Origin: Pedobacter sp. D749
GTDB taxonomy: Bacteria; Bacteroidota; Bacteroidia; Sphingobacteriales; Sphingobacteriaceae
Direction of reading: 5' to 3'
Length of the DNA: 64,000 nucleotides
Assembly (NCBI RefSeq): GCF_019317285.1
Contig: NZ_CP079218.1
Location: 5,022,001-5,086,000 of the forward strand
In this document: piece by piece, positions 32,880 through 40,981 of the stretch
Position numbering within the stretch: the first letter of the stretch is position 1
Layout of the letters: every line of letters begins with the position of its first letter
Position numbers and translations under genes: made by a program
The notes under the pieces: generated by a model
The model's input: only the letters and a program-made list of their open reading frames with translations
Told to the model about the DNA's origin: nothing
Databases searched by the model: none

Positions 32880-32914
32880 GACCTTACGCCCTAAACCCTA
32901 AACCTTTTAACCTA
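32880..32914. repeat. Degenerate heptad array (NNCCYTA) overlapping the ffh stop
   Basis: Five 7-nt units occur (GACCTTA, then CGCCCTA and AACCCTA, and two weaker ones). The last unit contains the reverse complement of the ffh stop codon at 32912-32914. Confidence 0.55.
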
Positions 32915-34249
32915 TCTGCCAAATGGCATTTTAGGCATACCTTTCATCATTGCCGCTGCGGCTGCCGGGTTAGAAAACTGCTTCATCATTTTACGCATAT
33001 CTTCAAACTGTTTAATGAGCTTGGTTACTTCTTCTACCTTACTTCCTGAACCTTTTGCAATACGTAAACGGCGACTTTGCTGAATGCTATCCGGGTTTTC
33101 TTTCTCAAATGGTGTCATCGAATTGATGATGGCTTCGATTGATTTAAAAGCATCATCCTGGATATCTACATTCTTCATCATTTTACCCACACCTGGTATC
33201 ATGCCCATCAGATCTTTCATGTTACCCATTTTCTTGATCTGCTGAATCTGGTTGTAGAAATCGTTGAAATCAAATTTATTCTTACGGATTTTCTTCTGCA
33301 GTTCTGCTGCTTCTTTCTCATCGAACTGCATTTGTGCACGTTCAACAAGCGAAACCACATCACCCATACCCAAAATACGCGATGCCATACGATCTGGATA
33401 GAAAACATCCAGTGCTTCCATTTTCTCGCCGGTACCAATAAATTTAATCGGCTTGTTTACTACCGATTTAATGGAAAGGGCCGCACCACCACGGGTATCG
33501 CCATCCAGTTTGGTTAAAACAACACCTGTAAAATCTAAACGGTCATTAAATACTTTGGCTGTATTCACCGCATCCTGACCAGTCATTGAATCCACAACAA
33601 ATAAAATCTCGTGCGGTTGCGTTTTAGCTTTAACTTCAGATATTTCGTTCATTAAAGATTCGTCGATCGCTAAACGACCTGCGGTATCGATAATGATTAC
33701 GTTATTTCCATTTTGTTTACCGTGTGCAATACCTTCTAAAGCGATGCCAACAGGATCGTTTGATGCGCGGTTTGCGTAAACGGATACACCAACAGAGGTT
33801 CCTAAAACCTCCAATTGATCTACAGCCGCCGGACGGTACATATCGCCTGCTACCAATAAAGGTTTTTTGCCCTTGCCTTTTAAGTGCAGGGCCAGTTTAC
33901 CTGCAAAAGTAGTTTTACCCGCACCGTTTAAACCTGCAATTAAGATAATGGTAGGGTTTGCTTTAGTATCTAACTCTGTAACTTCGCCACCCATTAAGGC
34001 TGCAAGTTCATCGTTCATTATTTTGGTAAGCAGTTGGCCCGGAGAAACGGCAGTAAGTACGTTTTGCCCCAAAGCTTTTTGCCTCACATCATCAGTAAAT
34101 GTTTTTGCTGTTTTATAGTTAACATCGGCATCTAATAATGCTTTGCGGATTTCTTTCATGGTTTCTGCCACGTTGATTTCCGTAATACTGCCTTGTCCTT
34201 TTAATACTTTAAACGCTCTGTCTAGCTTGTCCTGTAAATTATCAAACAT
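32912..34249 (-). CDS. ffh: Signal recognition particle protein Ffh (SRP54)
   Basis: A 445-residue SRP GTPase that targets nascent membrane proteins. The N domain (MFDNLQDKLDRAFKVLKGQG) precedes the G domain, which has GLNGAGKTTFAGKLA, DTAGRL and TKLDGDTRGGAALS. A methionine-rich M domain follows (MKDLMGMIPGVGKMM, and the RRLRIAKGSGSKVEEV RNA-binding helix), ending in Met-rich KQFSNPAAAAAMMKGMPKM. All parts are intact. No 4.5S RNA gene was recognised nearby. Confidence 0.97.
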   Translation of the reverse strand: MFDNLQDKLDRAFKVLKGQGSITEINVAETMKEIRKALLDADVNYKTAKTFTDDVRQKALGQNVLTAVSPGQLLTKIMNDELAALMGGEVTELDTKANPTIILIAGLNGAGKTTFAGKLALHLKGKGKKPLLVAGDMYRPAAVDQLEVLGTSVGVSVYANRASNDPVGIALEGIAHGKQNGNNVIIIDTAGRLAIDESLMNEISEVKAKTQPHEILFVVDSMTGQDAVNTAKVFNDRLDFTGVVLTKLDGDTRGGAALSIKSVVNKPIKFIGTGEKMEALDVFYPDRMASRILGMGDVVSLVERAQMQFDEKEAAELQKKIRKNKFDFNDFYNQIQQIKKMGNMKDLMGMIPGVGKMMKNVDIQDDAFKSIEAIINSMTPFEKENPDSIQQSRRLRIAKGSGSKVEEVTKLIKQFEDMRKMMKQFSNPAAAAAMMKGMPKMPFGR

Positions 34250-34454
34250 CTTTTTTTAAGCTAAAAGCTTTGTGCCAAAGGGCAAAAAGCTACTTGTTTT
34301 TAATAAAAGGCAAATGTATCAAATTTTGCTTGTAAATCGCTGCACCTCAAAGTCAAAAATCTTTTTTTGAAAATGAGCAGTTTGGTTTTCATAGGTACTG
34401 TACTCCCGCCATTCACTTCAATCTTTTTGTGCCTCAGTAAGACCGCTAAGTTTG
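34250..34454. other. Non-coding spacer upstream of ffh
   Basis: About 200 bp with no gene, ending at the 9-bp duplication that flanks the MITE-like element. A short AAAGCTTTGTGCCAAAG hairpin-like stretch lies next to the ffh start. No promoter matching the full consensus was found. Confidence 0.5.
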
Positions 34455-34744
34455 CTATCGTGTGGACACATCTTTTTTAAGTTTAGTTTAGGCGTTTTGC
34501 TAACTAACTTTAATAAAGCACTAATTTTAACCAAGGACGCTGTCAATCCCAAGAGCCGTAGAAATCAAAAAAACAGGTGCACAACAGTAAAAATGGCAGT
34601 AACAAACCTGAAACGCAGTGGTTTTGTGTTCATCACCGAGGATTTAATTTTACAAAATATTGAACACAAAACTAAGTGTCGCTGTTTTTTTGATGCGTGT
34701 AAGACTGTGCAAAAGGCTCATTGCTGGATTGACGAAGCGTTTTG

Positions 34745-34768
34745 GGTACTTTGGCGCTCCAAAGTACC
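34745..34768. repeat. Hairpin inside the MITE-like element
   Basis: The 10-bp perfect arms GGTACTTTGG (34745-34754) and CCAAAGTACC (34759-34768) surround a CGCT loop. Confidence 0.85.
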
Positions 34769-34902
34769 ATGCCCTGCGGCATAGAGCGATAGAAGAATAT
34801 TTTACTCAATTGTGTCGATACGATAAGGTATAGAACGGAAAAAACAACATTTATCTCCAAACTAAAGTCTTTAAGCTATAAAAGCTCGTTATTTAGCAGA
34901 AA

Positions 34903-34929
34903 AGATGCTGAAATAAATTCAGCATGACG
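34903..34929 (-). repeat. Solo arm of the CGTCATGCTGAA palindrome family
   Basis: It matches an arm of the element at 6508-6571 (AGATGCTGAAATAAATTCAG then CATGACG) but has no partner arm. It lies inside the MITE-like element. Confidence 0.75.
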
Positions 34930-34994
34930 ATCGACCTAGACAACGGCGCTAAATATGAATTAGCTGAGATGTGTCCACACGATAGCTAAGTTTG

Positions 34995-35197
34995 GGAGCG
35001 GTGCAACAAAAAGTATTTCCGTTTCTGTCGGGTTTAAGCACAATGGTTTCCTGCCAGGAGGAAAGGAAATACGGGCAAAAATATTGTGCTGAATAACAAT
35101 AAAGTTTAAATCGTTGAATGACTTAAATTTTATGTTTTTTTCATTTGGTGCAACATTCTGGTTAAGACATAGTCTTATATCTAACTAACCTAAACAA
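34995..35197. other. Spacer between the MITE-like element and the DUF5916 gene
   Basis: About 200 bp without a gene. It begins with GGAGCGGT, which would pair with ACCGCT to the left of the element if the insertion is removed. A possible TTTG lies at about 35142-35145 followed by TAGTCTTA, too weak to call a promoter. Confidence 0.4.
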
Positions 35198-37618
35198 ATG
35201 AAACGCTGTATCCTCCTTTTTTTTATATTTATTTGTGCTTTTTCTCAGGCTCAGGATATTTCGAAACAGCGCCAGTTGGAAGCGAAAAGAACGCTGCAAA
35301 GCCCTAAAATAGATGGTATTCTAGATGACGAATGTTGGAACAATGTTCCCATTGCTACTGATTTTATTCAGATCAGGCCAAATCCGGGAAAGATAGAAAC
35401 CCATGACCGACGTACCGAAATGAAGGTGCTTTACGATGATGTTGCCATTTATGTCTATGCGCGGATGTACGATCATCCTGACAGCGTTTCGCACGAACTT
35501 GTTTCGAGGGATAATATTGGTAATGCCGATTTCATTTCAATAATTCTTGATCCTTTTTATGATAAAATGAACGGAAACGGGTTTTTCGTAACCGCTGCCG
35601 GTGTGCAGTTTGACGCTAAATACTCACAGGTGGGCGATGAAGACGCCAACTGGAATGCAGTATGGGAAAGTGCTGTTAAATTGGATGATAAAGGCTGGAC
35701 CTGTGAAATGAAAATTCCCTATTCAGCCCTTCGCTTTTCCAGTAAGGATATTCAGCACTGGGGATTGAATTTTAGCCGGAGGATACAGCGGAGCAATACG
35801 CAAACTTTTTGGAATTTCGTCGATCCGAAAGTAAATGGCTTTATTAACCAGGAAGGCCTTTGGACCGGGATAAAAGATATTAAACCGCCATTAAGGTTAT
35901 CTTTTTCGCCTTATATTTCGGCCTATGTAAACCATTATCCGGTTAATTTGCCGGGGGTAAAAAACACCACCTCGCGGTTTAATGGCGGGATGGATGTAAA
36001 ATACGGGATCAACAACAGTTTTACCCTCGATATGACGCTGGTGCCCGATTTCGGTCAGGTGCAATCTGATAACCGGATACTGAACCTTACCCCTTTTGAA
36101 GTAAAATTTAACGAAAACCGCCAGTTTTTTACTGAAGGGACAGAACTTTTTAACAAGGGGGATCTTTTTTATTCGAAACGGATTGGTTCTATTCCGTCCT
36201 ATTACGATTATAGTGGCGTAGGCAGCGATAAAATTGTGAAGGATCAGAAAGAAGCCAAGGTGCTCAACGCTACAAAAATATCTGGAAGGACGGCGAAAGG
36301 CCTGGGTATCGGGATTTTTAATGCGATAACCAATAGTATGGAAACCGAAGTGGAAGATGCTCAGGGGAACGTGCGTATGGTGGAAACCCAACCGCTTACC
36401 AATTACAATATTCTGGTTTTCGATCAGTCGTTAAAAAACAACAGCTCGGCGACATTTATTAATACCAACGTTTTAAGGCAGGGTTCGGCTTACGATGCCA
36501 ATGTAACTGCTTTACTGTTTAACCTGAACAATAAAGGCAATAAGTATTTTGTTAACGGTGCGGCTAAGATGAGCTATTTAAAGGGTAACGAAACCAGTAC
36601 CGGATATAGTTACGGGCTTAAGTTTGGTAAACAGAGTGGTAATTTTACCTGGAGTTATTCTCAGCAATACGCCGACGATAAATTCGATCCGTCTGATTTA
36701 GGCTTTTTTACCAACAACAATTTTTTAGATCAGGTGGCGGATTTCCATTATAATGTTTATAAACCAGGCAGTTGGTACAATCAGTTATTAAGCTACTTTA
36801 ATGTTTTATACTCGAGGAGGGCTACACCTGGCAGCTTCCAAACTTTTTCTGTAGAAGGCGGACCTTATGTTCAATTCAAAAATCTTTGGTCGGCAGAAGT
36901 AAACGGGATCTATACCGCTGCAAAAAACGATTTCTACGAATCGAGAAACGGGCAGGTATATAAGGCCCCTGAAAGCTATAGTTTCGTGTTATATGTTAAT
37001 CCCAATCGTGCAAAAGCTTATAACTTCGGTGGAAATTTCCGTTACAGAGAACAGGAACTTTTTAAGGGTAAAGAATATAACTTTTACTTTTTCCAAAACC
37101 TACGGATAAATGATAAAATTGCTTTTGGTTTAGATCTTAATTTTAACCCGAATTATAATTATGTAAACTGGGTAACGGCACAGGGTGATCAAGCTATTTT
37201 CTCCAAATACGACCGCAGAACGGTAGAAAACTCTTTCGATGCCAAATATACTTTTACCAATTTAATGGGATTTACGGTGGTGTTGAGACATTATTGGAGC
37301 GACAGAAGGAATAAACAATATTTCCTGCTTAAACCTGATGGCAATTTAACCGATTATACCGGAGCGCCGCTAAATGGATTGGATAGAAATTACAATGTAT
37401 TTAACATTGACTTAATTTACACCTGGCAGTTTGCGCCAGGCAGCACTTTGTCTGTTTCCTATAAAGATGCTGCAGAAACTAACGACACTTATTATACACA
37501 GCGTTATAATAAAAACCTGAGTGGAATTTTGAATGCGCCGCAAAATAACAGCCTTTCGGTTAAGGTTTTGTATTATGTAGATTATCTGGACTTTAAGAAA
37601 AAAAGGAAAAAGGTTTAG
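35198..37618 (+). CDS. DUF5916 family outer-membrane protein with N-terminal CBM9-like domain
   Basis: An 806-residue exported protein with signal peptide MKRCILLFFIFICAFSQAQ. Residues about 30-220 are a carbohydrate-binding CBM9-like sandwich (PKIDGILDDECWNNVPIATDFIQ; FFVTAAGVQFDAKY; AVWESAVKLDDKGWTCEMKIPYSALRF). The remainder is a DUF5916 beta-barrel-like region, with ENRQFFTEGTELFNKGDLFYSKRIG near 305-330 and many alternating aromatic strands to the C-terminus. Such proteins are common in Bacteroidota and often lie near peptidases or TonB receptors. The substrate is unknown. It is monocistronic. Confidence 0.87.
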   Translation: MKRCILLFFIFICAFSQAQDISKQRQLEAKRTLQSPKIDGILDDECWNNVPIATDFIQIRPNPGKIETHDRRTEMKVLYDDVAIYVYARMYDHPDSVSHELVSRDNIGNADFISIILDPFYDKMNGNGFFVTAAGVQFDAKYSQVGDEDANWNAVWESAVKLDDKGWTCEMKIPYSALRFSSKDIQHWGLNFSRRIQRSNTQTFWNFVDPKVNGFINQEGLWTGIKDIKPPLRLSFSPYISAYVNHYPVNLPGVKNTTSRFNGGMDVKYGINNSFTLDMTLVPDFGQVQSDNRILNLTPFEVKFNENRQFFTEGTELFNKGDLFYSKRIGSIPSYYDYSGVGSDKIVKDQKEAKVLNATKISGRTAKGLGIGIFNAITNSMETEVEDAQGNVRMVETQPLTNYNILVFDQSLKNNSSATFINTNVLRQGSAYDANVTALLFNLNNKGNKYFVNGAAKMSYLKGNETSTGYSYGLKFGKQSGNFTWSYSQQYADDKFDPSDLGFFTNNNFLDQVADFHYNVYKPGSWYNQLLSYFNVLYSRRATPGSFQTFSVEGGPYVQFKNLWSAEVNGIYTAAKNDFYESRNGQVYKAPESYSFVLYVNPNRAKAYNFGGNFRYREQELFKGKEYNFYFFQNLRINDKIAFGLDLNFNPNYNYVNWVTAQGDQAIFSKYDRRTVENSFDAKYTFTNLMGFTVVLRHYWSDRRNKQYFLLKPDGNLTDYTGAPLNGLDRNYNVFNIDLIYTWQFAPGSTLSVSYKDAAETNDTYYTQRYNKNLSGILNAPQNNSLSVKVLYYVDYLDFKKKRKKV

Positions 37619-37686
37619 AAGGGTTTTGATCTGGACATTTCTAGCTTAGGTCTAAACCCAAGCAAGGAAATAAAAATATGCGCTGA

Positions 37687-37721
37687 GACTAAGGACTAAC
37701 GACTATGGACTTTTGACTAGC
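37687..37721. repeat. Perfect-register heptad array GACTNNN next to the araC-type gene stop
   Basis: Five consecutive 7-nt units all start with GACT (for example GACTAAG, GACTAAC). The array ends exactly one base before the reverse complement of the stop codon at 37722-37724. Confidence 0.75.
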
Positions 37722-38711
37722 CTAACGCGCTTTCCCCGGGCTTATGCCAAATTTCTTGCTAAAGGCATTACTAAAATGCTGTACTGAAGAATAACCCAGT
37801 TCATCAGAAATGCTTTTGATGTCCTTGCTGCTATCTGCCAATAGTTCTTTGGCCTTCAGGAGTTTATAATCACTCAAATAGCCAAAAACAGTGTTTTTAA
37901 AGACTTCTTTAAAGCCATGTTTTAGCTTAAATTCATTTATGCCTGCGGTTTTGGCCAGTTCGATTAAAGATGGCGGATGATTTGCATTGGCCAGCAGGTA
38001 TTCCCTGGCATAATAGATCCTTTCTTTATCATAAGCAGATTTGAGGGCCGGTCTTTCGGTCTTTTTAGCCGCTTCTTCAAAAGCCTGGGCCTGTAGTGCC
38101 AGCAGTTCCAAACATTTAGATTGAAGAAACAATAATTTTAATCCACCTGTAAAGTTGCAGTTCATAATATCATTAATGCAGCTATGCATGGCCAGGGTAA
38201 TGGGCAGGTTTTCTGACGAAATTTCTACCGAACGGCTGTTCATGATGTTTTCCGCAAAATTCTTTAACAGGATGCTGCTTTCGCAGGTTAAATCAATAAA
38301 ACGTGCTCTTTCGAAATTTACTTCAAAAAATTTATGTTGCCCACCTCTATCAAACTCTGCCATCCCGTCAAAATCTGGACTATAGATAATGTTATGCTGG
38401 TTTGCTTTAATACCCAGGCGTTTATTGGTGAGGTAATTTTCCATAATGGCCCCTCCGGTGAGCGCAAAGTGGAGCTCTACCACATCAGGTTCATCAAAAG
38501 CTTTAATGCGCAGGCGGCTCTGTTTCACCACCATATCGCCGTAAACAATATAAATGCCCGAAAAAGCAATTTGTACGATCTCTGCATCGCCAAAAGGGAA
38601 ACTGTATTTATCCCGCCTTTCGGTTACCAGTGGCTGATTAAATTCTGTATTGTCGAATTTGCTACCAACAGTATAGTATTTATCATCACTATCGTAAATG
38701 TTTAGGGCCAT
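37722..38711 (-). CDS. AraC-family transcriptional regulator
   Basis: A 329-residue regulator with an N-terminal ligand-binding part of about 230 residues. The C-terminal double helix-turn-helix has PSLIELAKTAGINEFKLKHGFKEVFKNTVFGYLSDYKLLKAKELL and SISDELGYSSVQHFSNAFSKKFGISPGKAR. This PchR-like arrangement often senses siderophores in other bacteria. It is divergent from the siderophore-interacting protein gene, 96 bp away, which supports control of iron uptake or reduction. The ligand is inferred, not shown. Confidence 0.9.
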   Translation of the reverse strand: MALNIYDSDDKYYTVGSKFDNTEFNQPLVTERRDKYSFPFGDAEIVQIAFSGIYIVYGDMVVKQSRLRIKAFDEPDVVELHFALTGGAIMENYLTNKRLGIKANQHNIIYSPDFDGMAEFDRGGQHKFFEVNFERARFIDLTCESSILLKNFAENIMNSRSVEISSENLPITLAMHSCINDIMNCNFTGGLKLLFLQSKCLELLALQAQAFEEAAKKTERPALKSAYDKERIYYAREYLLANANHPPSLIELAKTAGINEFKLKHGFKEVFKNTVFGYLSDYKLLKAKELLADSSKDIKSISDELGYSSVQHFSNAFSKKFGISPGKAR

Positions 38712-38713
38712 AA

Positions 38714-38751
38714 AATCCTTTTGATATAAACTTTAATCCTTTTGGTATAAA
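38714..38751. promoter_or_regulatory. Direct repeat in the araC/SIP divergent spacer, candidate operator
   Basis: The sequence AATCCTTTTGATATAAA is followed at once by a second copy AATCCTTTTGGTATAAA, starting about 22 bp later. Two near-identical direct repeats between a divergent AraC regulator and its likely target are a typical AraC operator layout. Binding is inferred. Confidence 0.55.
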
Positions 38752-38772
38752 AAGATCCGTTTGTTAGACGAC

Positions 38773-38780
38773 TACTTTTG
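38773..38780 (+). promoter_or_regulatory. -7 box TACTTTTG for the siderophore-interacting protein gene
   Basis: Full TAnnTTTG match in the divergent spacer, 27 nt upstream of the ATG at 38808. The spacer also holds two ATCCTTTTGRTATAAA repeats (about 38715 and 38737) that could be the AraC regulator's binding sites. Confidence 0.5.
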
Positions 38781-38807
38781 TTCAAAGTTACTTAATAAAA
38801 GAATACG

Positions 38808-39536
38808 ATGCCTAAATTACCTTCATGGCTGGCCAACACAATGGAAAAAGTGATCAGCAATAAAATATATCAAGTAGAAGTTGCAGAAACCAAAATGTTA
38901 TGCAGCAACTTAAAGTGCGTTACCTTTAAAGGCGATTTTTTCGACGCTAAATTTATTCCGGGAATGGAGGTATTGTTTCGGGTTAACGCCAACGAGTACA
39001 GACATTATACATTATCAGGCTTTGACGAAGCACACGAAACCTGTGAAGTGATTTTTTACCTGAACAGGCAAGGCCCCGGTCATCATCTGGCCGTAAATAT
39101 CCAAAAAGGGGATCGTTTAAAACTGATTGTAGACCGCGCAAAGGTAAAATACAATGAAGCATCCAATCAGCATTTCTTTTTTGGTGATGAAACCAGCCTT
39201 GGTTTGTACGAATCGTTAGGTAAAAAGGTAATTGATGAAGATGTAGAATATTTTGGGGTATTGGAACTTCAGGAAGAAAACCTGCATTCGGTTAAACAAC
39301 TTAAACTGTTAATTGATACCGTACCCTCTGACCTGACCGCCCCTGCTAAAAATGCCATCAATTGGATGGACAATATGCATCCGCTATGTTGGGAAATGTG
39401 GCAAAATGCTACGTTTTATTTAACAGGCAGAGCGAAATCGGTACAACAGTTTAAACGTTACCTAAAACAAAGGGGCGTAAGCTTTAGACAGATTATTACC
39501 ATGCCTTATTGGGAAATGGGTAGGGTTGGTGGGTAG
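38808..39536 (+). CDS. Siderophore-interacting protein (FAD-binding ferric-chelate reductase family)
   Basis: A 242-residue cytoplasmic flavoprotein of the SIP/ViuB family that reduces ferric siderophores to release iron. The FAD motif appears as EYRHYTLSG near 67 (usually RxYT). The NAD(P)H-side region has FFFGDETSLGLYESL, and the end FYLTGRAKSVQQFKRYLKQRGV ... PYWEMGRVGG matches the family's C-terminus. The AraC gene is divergent and its candidate operator lies in between. It is convergent with the DUF3078 gene, with only 2 bp between stops. Confidence 0.88.
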   Translation: MPKLPSWLANTMEKVISNKIYQVEVAETKMLCSNLKCVTFKGDFFDAKFIPGMEVLFRVNANEYRHYTLSGFDEAHETCEVIFYLNRQGPGHHLAVNIQKGDRLKLIVDRAKVKYNEASNQHFFFGDETSLGLYESLGKKVIDEDVEYFGVLELQEENLHSVKQLKLLIDTVPSDLTAPAKNAINWMDNMHPLCWEMWQNATFYLTGRAKSVQQFKRYLKQRGVSFRQIITMPYWEMGRVGG

Positions 39537-39538
39537 GC

Positions 39539-40564
39539 TTACCTCGGGAAGGTAAACCCAAAACCAAGGGCCAGCGTTTGGTTGGCCTGTATTTTATTCG
39601 TGCCTGTATCCTTATCGAACAGGAGTACGCCAGTTAAACTTGTGTTCATAAAACGATTGATTTTTGCCGTTAATGCAACATCTAACCGGTGATCAATATT
39701 GCTCATCTTAAAATCCTGATAAGGAATGAACATTTGATAACGTGCCTTAAGATTTGTATTGGTAAATATATCCTTATCAAATGCACTTACAATCTGAAAA
39801 GCCAGCTCATTACGTACTTTTTTGCCATACGGTACCCCAAAAGCACTGTTTTTTGATGGATCGGTAGGATCAACCGGTTTAGGAAAAAGCTTTTCGTCCA
39901 GTACAAAAGTTTGGCGTGCAGTACCGGTACCTATACGGGTAGAAAAATAGGTAACAGGTTTGTACTCGAAACCGATAGACTCTGTCAAATAACCCGGACC
40001 CATAAATTTTGAAATCAGTGTGGCGGTTTCCTGGCCGTTTACCACACTGTAAGAATAACCGTTATCGAATTGGGATTCAAAACTTAAGGATCCGAAGAAG
40101 AACCAGCTTTTTGATAATTGAAAAGAGGCTTTATTGTCCCAAAAAATCCGGTCGTTGGTTTTCTTTTGCAGCTGATCTTTGTTTTTTATTTTACCATATT
40201 GCAAAACAAGCTCGCTAACATAGCTATAACTGTTTTTGTTGTATTCTGCTTTCCAGTTAACCAAACCGCCAACAGCTACAGAGTTGGTACCCCCGCCCTT
40301 CCAGTTATTGCTAAACTGTGCCTGGTTAACGTTAATGCCGATACTGGTTTTGGTTTTCCAGTAATTGATTTTTGCATTAACAACCAGAGGTTTGATTTTT
40401 ACCGGCTCAAAGTTTAACGGGCCTTGTCTGCTTGGCAGTGGACTGCGTTTCAACTTAATGTTCATGTCTTTGGTATTGATGGGAATGGTATCAATTTCCT
40501 GTGCATGTAATTGGGTAGAGCAGAAACTTAGAATCAGGATGATGGCAGCTAAACAGTTCTTCAT
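39539..40564 (-). CDS. DUF3078 family outer-membrane protein
   Basis: A 341-residue exported protein with signal peptide MKNCLAAIILILSFCSTQLHAQ. The DUF3078 region shows WKTKTSIGINVNQAQFSNNWKGGGTNSVAVGGLVNWKAEY and DRIFWDNKASFQLSKSWFFFGSLSFESQF, alternating strands of a probable beta-barrel. It ends in an outer-membrane-type aromatic strand (LALGFGFTFPR). The frame is open upstream to 40636, but the ATG at 40564 gives the signal peptide. Function unknown. Confidence 0.85.
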   Translation of the reverse strand: MKNCLAAIILILSFCSTQLHAQEIDTIPINTKDMNIKLKRSPLPSRQGPLNFEPVKIKPLVVNAKINYWKTKTSIGINVNQAQFSNNWKGGGTNSVAVGGLVNWKAEYNKNSYSYVSELVLQYGKIKNKDQLQKKTNDRIFWDNKASFQLSKSWFFFGSLSFESQFDNGYSYSVVNGQETATLISKFMGPGYLTESIGFEYKPVTYFSTRIGTGTARQTFVLDEKLFPKPVDPTDPSKNSAFGVPYGKKVRNELAFQIVSAFDKDIFTNTNLKARYQMFIPYQDFKMSNIDHRLDVALTAKINRFMNTSLTGVLLFDKDTGTNKIQANQTLALGFGFTFPR

Positions 40565-40657
40565 TATTACAAAGAAAAAGAAAAAATTTAGAGATAAAAA
40601 GCATTTAACAAAATGATTGCCAGATCGGCAATTCAATTTGGACAGAAAAGCGCCCTG

Positions 40658-40981
40658 TTATATTAATCTGATCCAGCCATACCAATTGCCATTTTTCAAG
40701 TAATTAAAGTCGGTTTCATGATCATAAGCTTCCTTTTCAAAAATAATGTTCCTATACGCCATATCGTGGTTTTGGTACTTAAACAGGTTGATCAGGTAAT
40801 TAAAAAGATACAGCAGATAAAAAGGTAAAATAAGCAGTTCAATCTGCTGGCGCAAATGGATTTTTTCGTGGTTAATCATCTCCGGATCGTTTTTAAGCTT
40901 TGCCGATTTTAGCAGGATAAATGGAAAAATGGCCATACCGGCTGCCGGAAGTTTTTTAACGATCAGGATGGGCGCTTTCAC
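40658..40981 (-). CDS. Small membrane-associated protein with an HExxH motif
   Basis: A 107-residue protein containing MINHEKIHLRQQIELLILPFYLLYLFNYLINLF. The HEKIH pentapeptide is a zinc-metallopeptidase-type HExxH, directly followed by a hydrophobic helix. Downstream it has FEKEAYDHETDFNYLK, where the Glu could be a third ligand. This resembles the core of BlaR1/M56-like integral peptidases cut to a minimum, but no family is certain. Its start overlaps the stop of the preceding gene by 4 bp, so the two are probably cotranslated. Confidence 0.7.
   Translation of the reverse strand: MKAPILIVKKLPAAGMAIFPFILLKSAKLKNDPEMINHEKIHLRQQIELLILPFYLLYLFNYLINLFKYQNHDMAYRNIIFEKEAYDHETDFNYLKNGNWYGWIRLI

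Larger units (their letters stand above)
34455..34985. mobile_element. MITE-like element with 19-bp perfect TIRs and a 9-bp target duplication
   Basis: The left end 34455-34473 (CTATCGTGTGGACACATCT) is the exact inverted repeat of 34967-34985. CTAAGTTTG is directly repeated immediately outside both ends (34446-34454 and 34986-34994), as expected of a target site duplication. The 531-bp interior has no transposase: its open frames are short and start with TTG or lie in repeats. It contains an inner hairpin GGTACTTTGG/CCAAAGTACC (34745-34768) and a lone arm of another palindrome family at 34903-34929. A transposase acting in trans would be needed. The IS family is not identified. Confidence 0.82.

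Noticed and set aside
32887..32900. CCCTAAA twice in tandem, resembling a plant-type telomere repeat
   Set aside because: Only two exact units, inside a bacterial heptad array at the ffh 3' end; no sign of a chromosome end.
34452..34784. A 110-codon open frame inside the MITE-like element
   Set aside because: It starts with TTG at the terminal repeat, crosses the inner hairpin and encodes no recognisable domain; it is most likely a chance frame.
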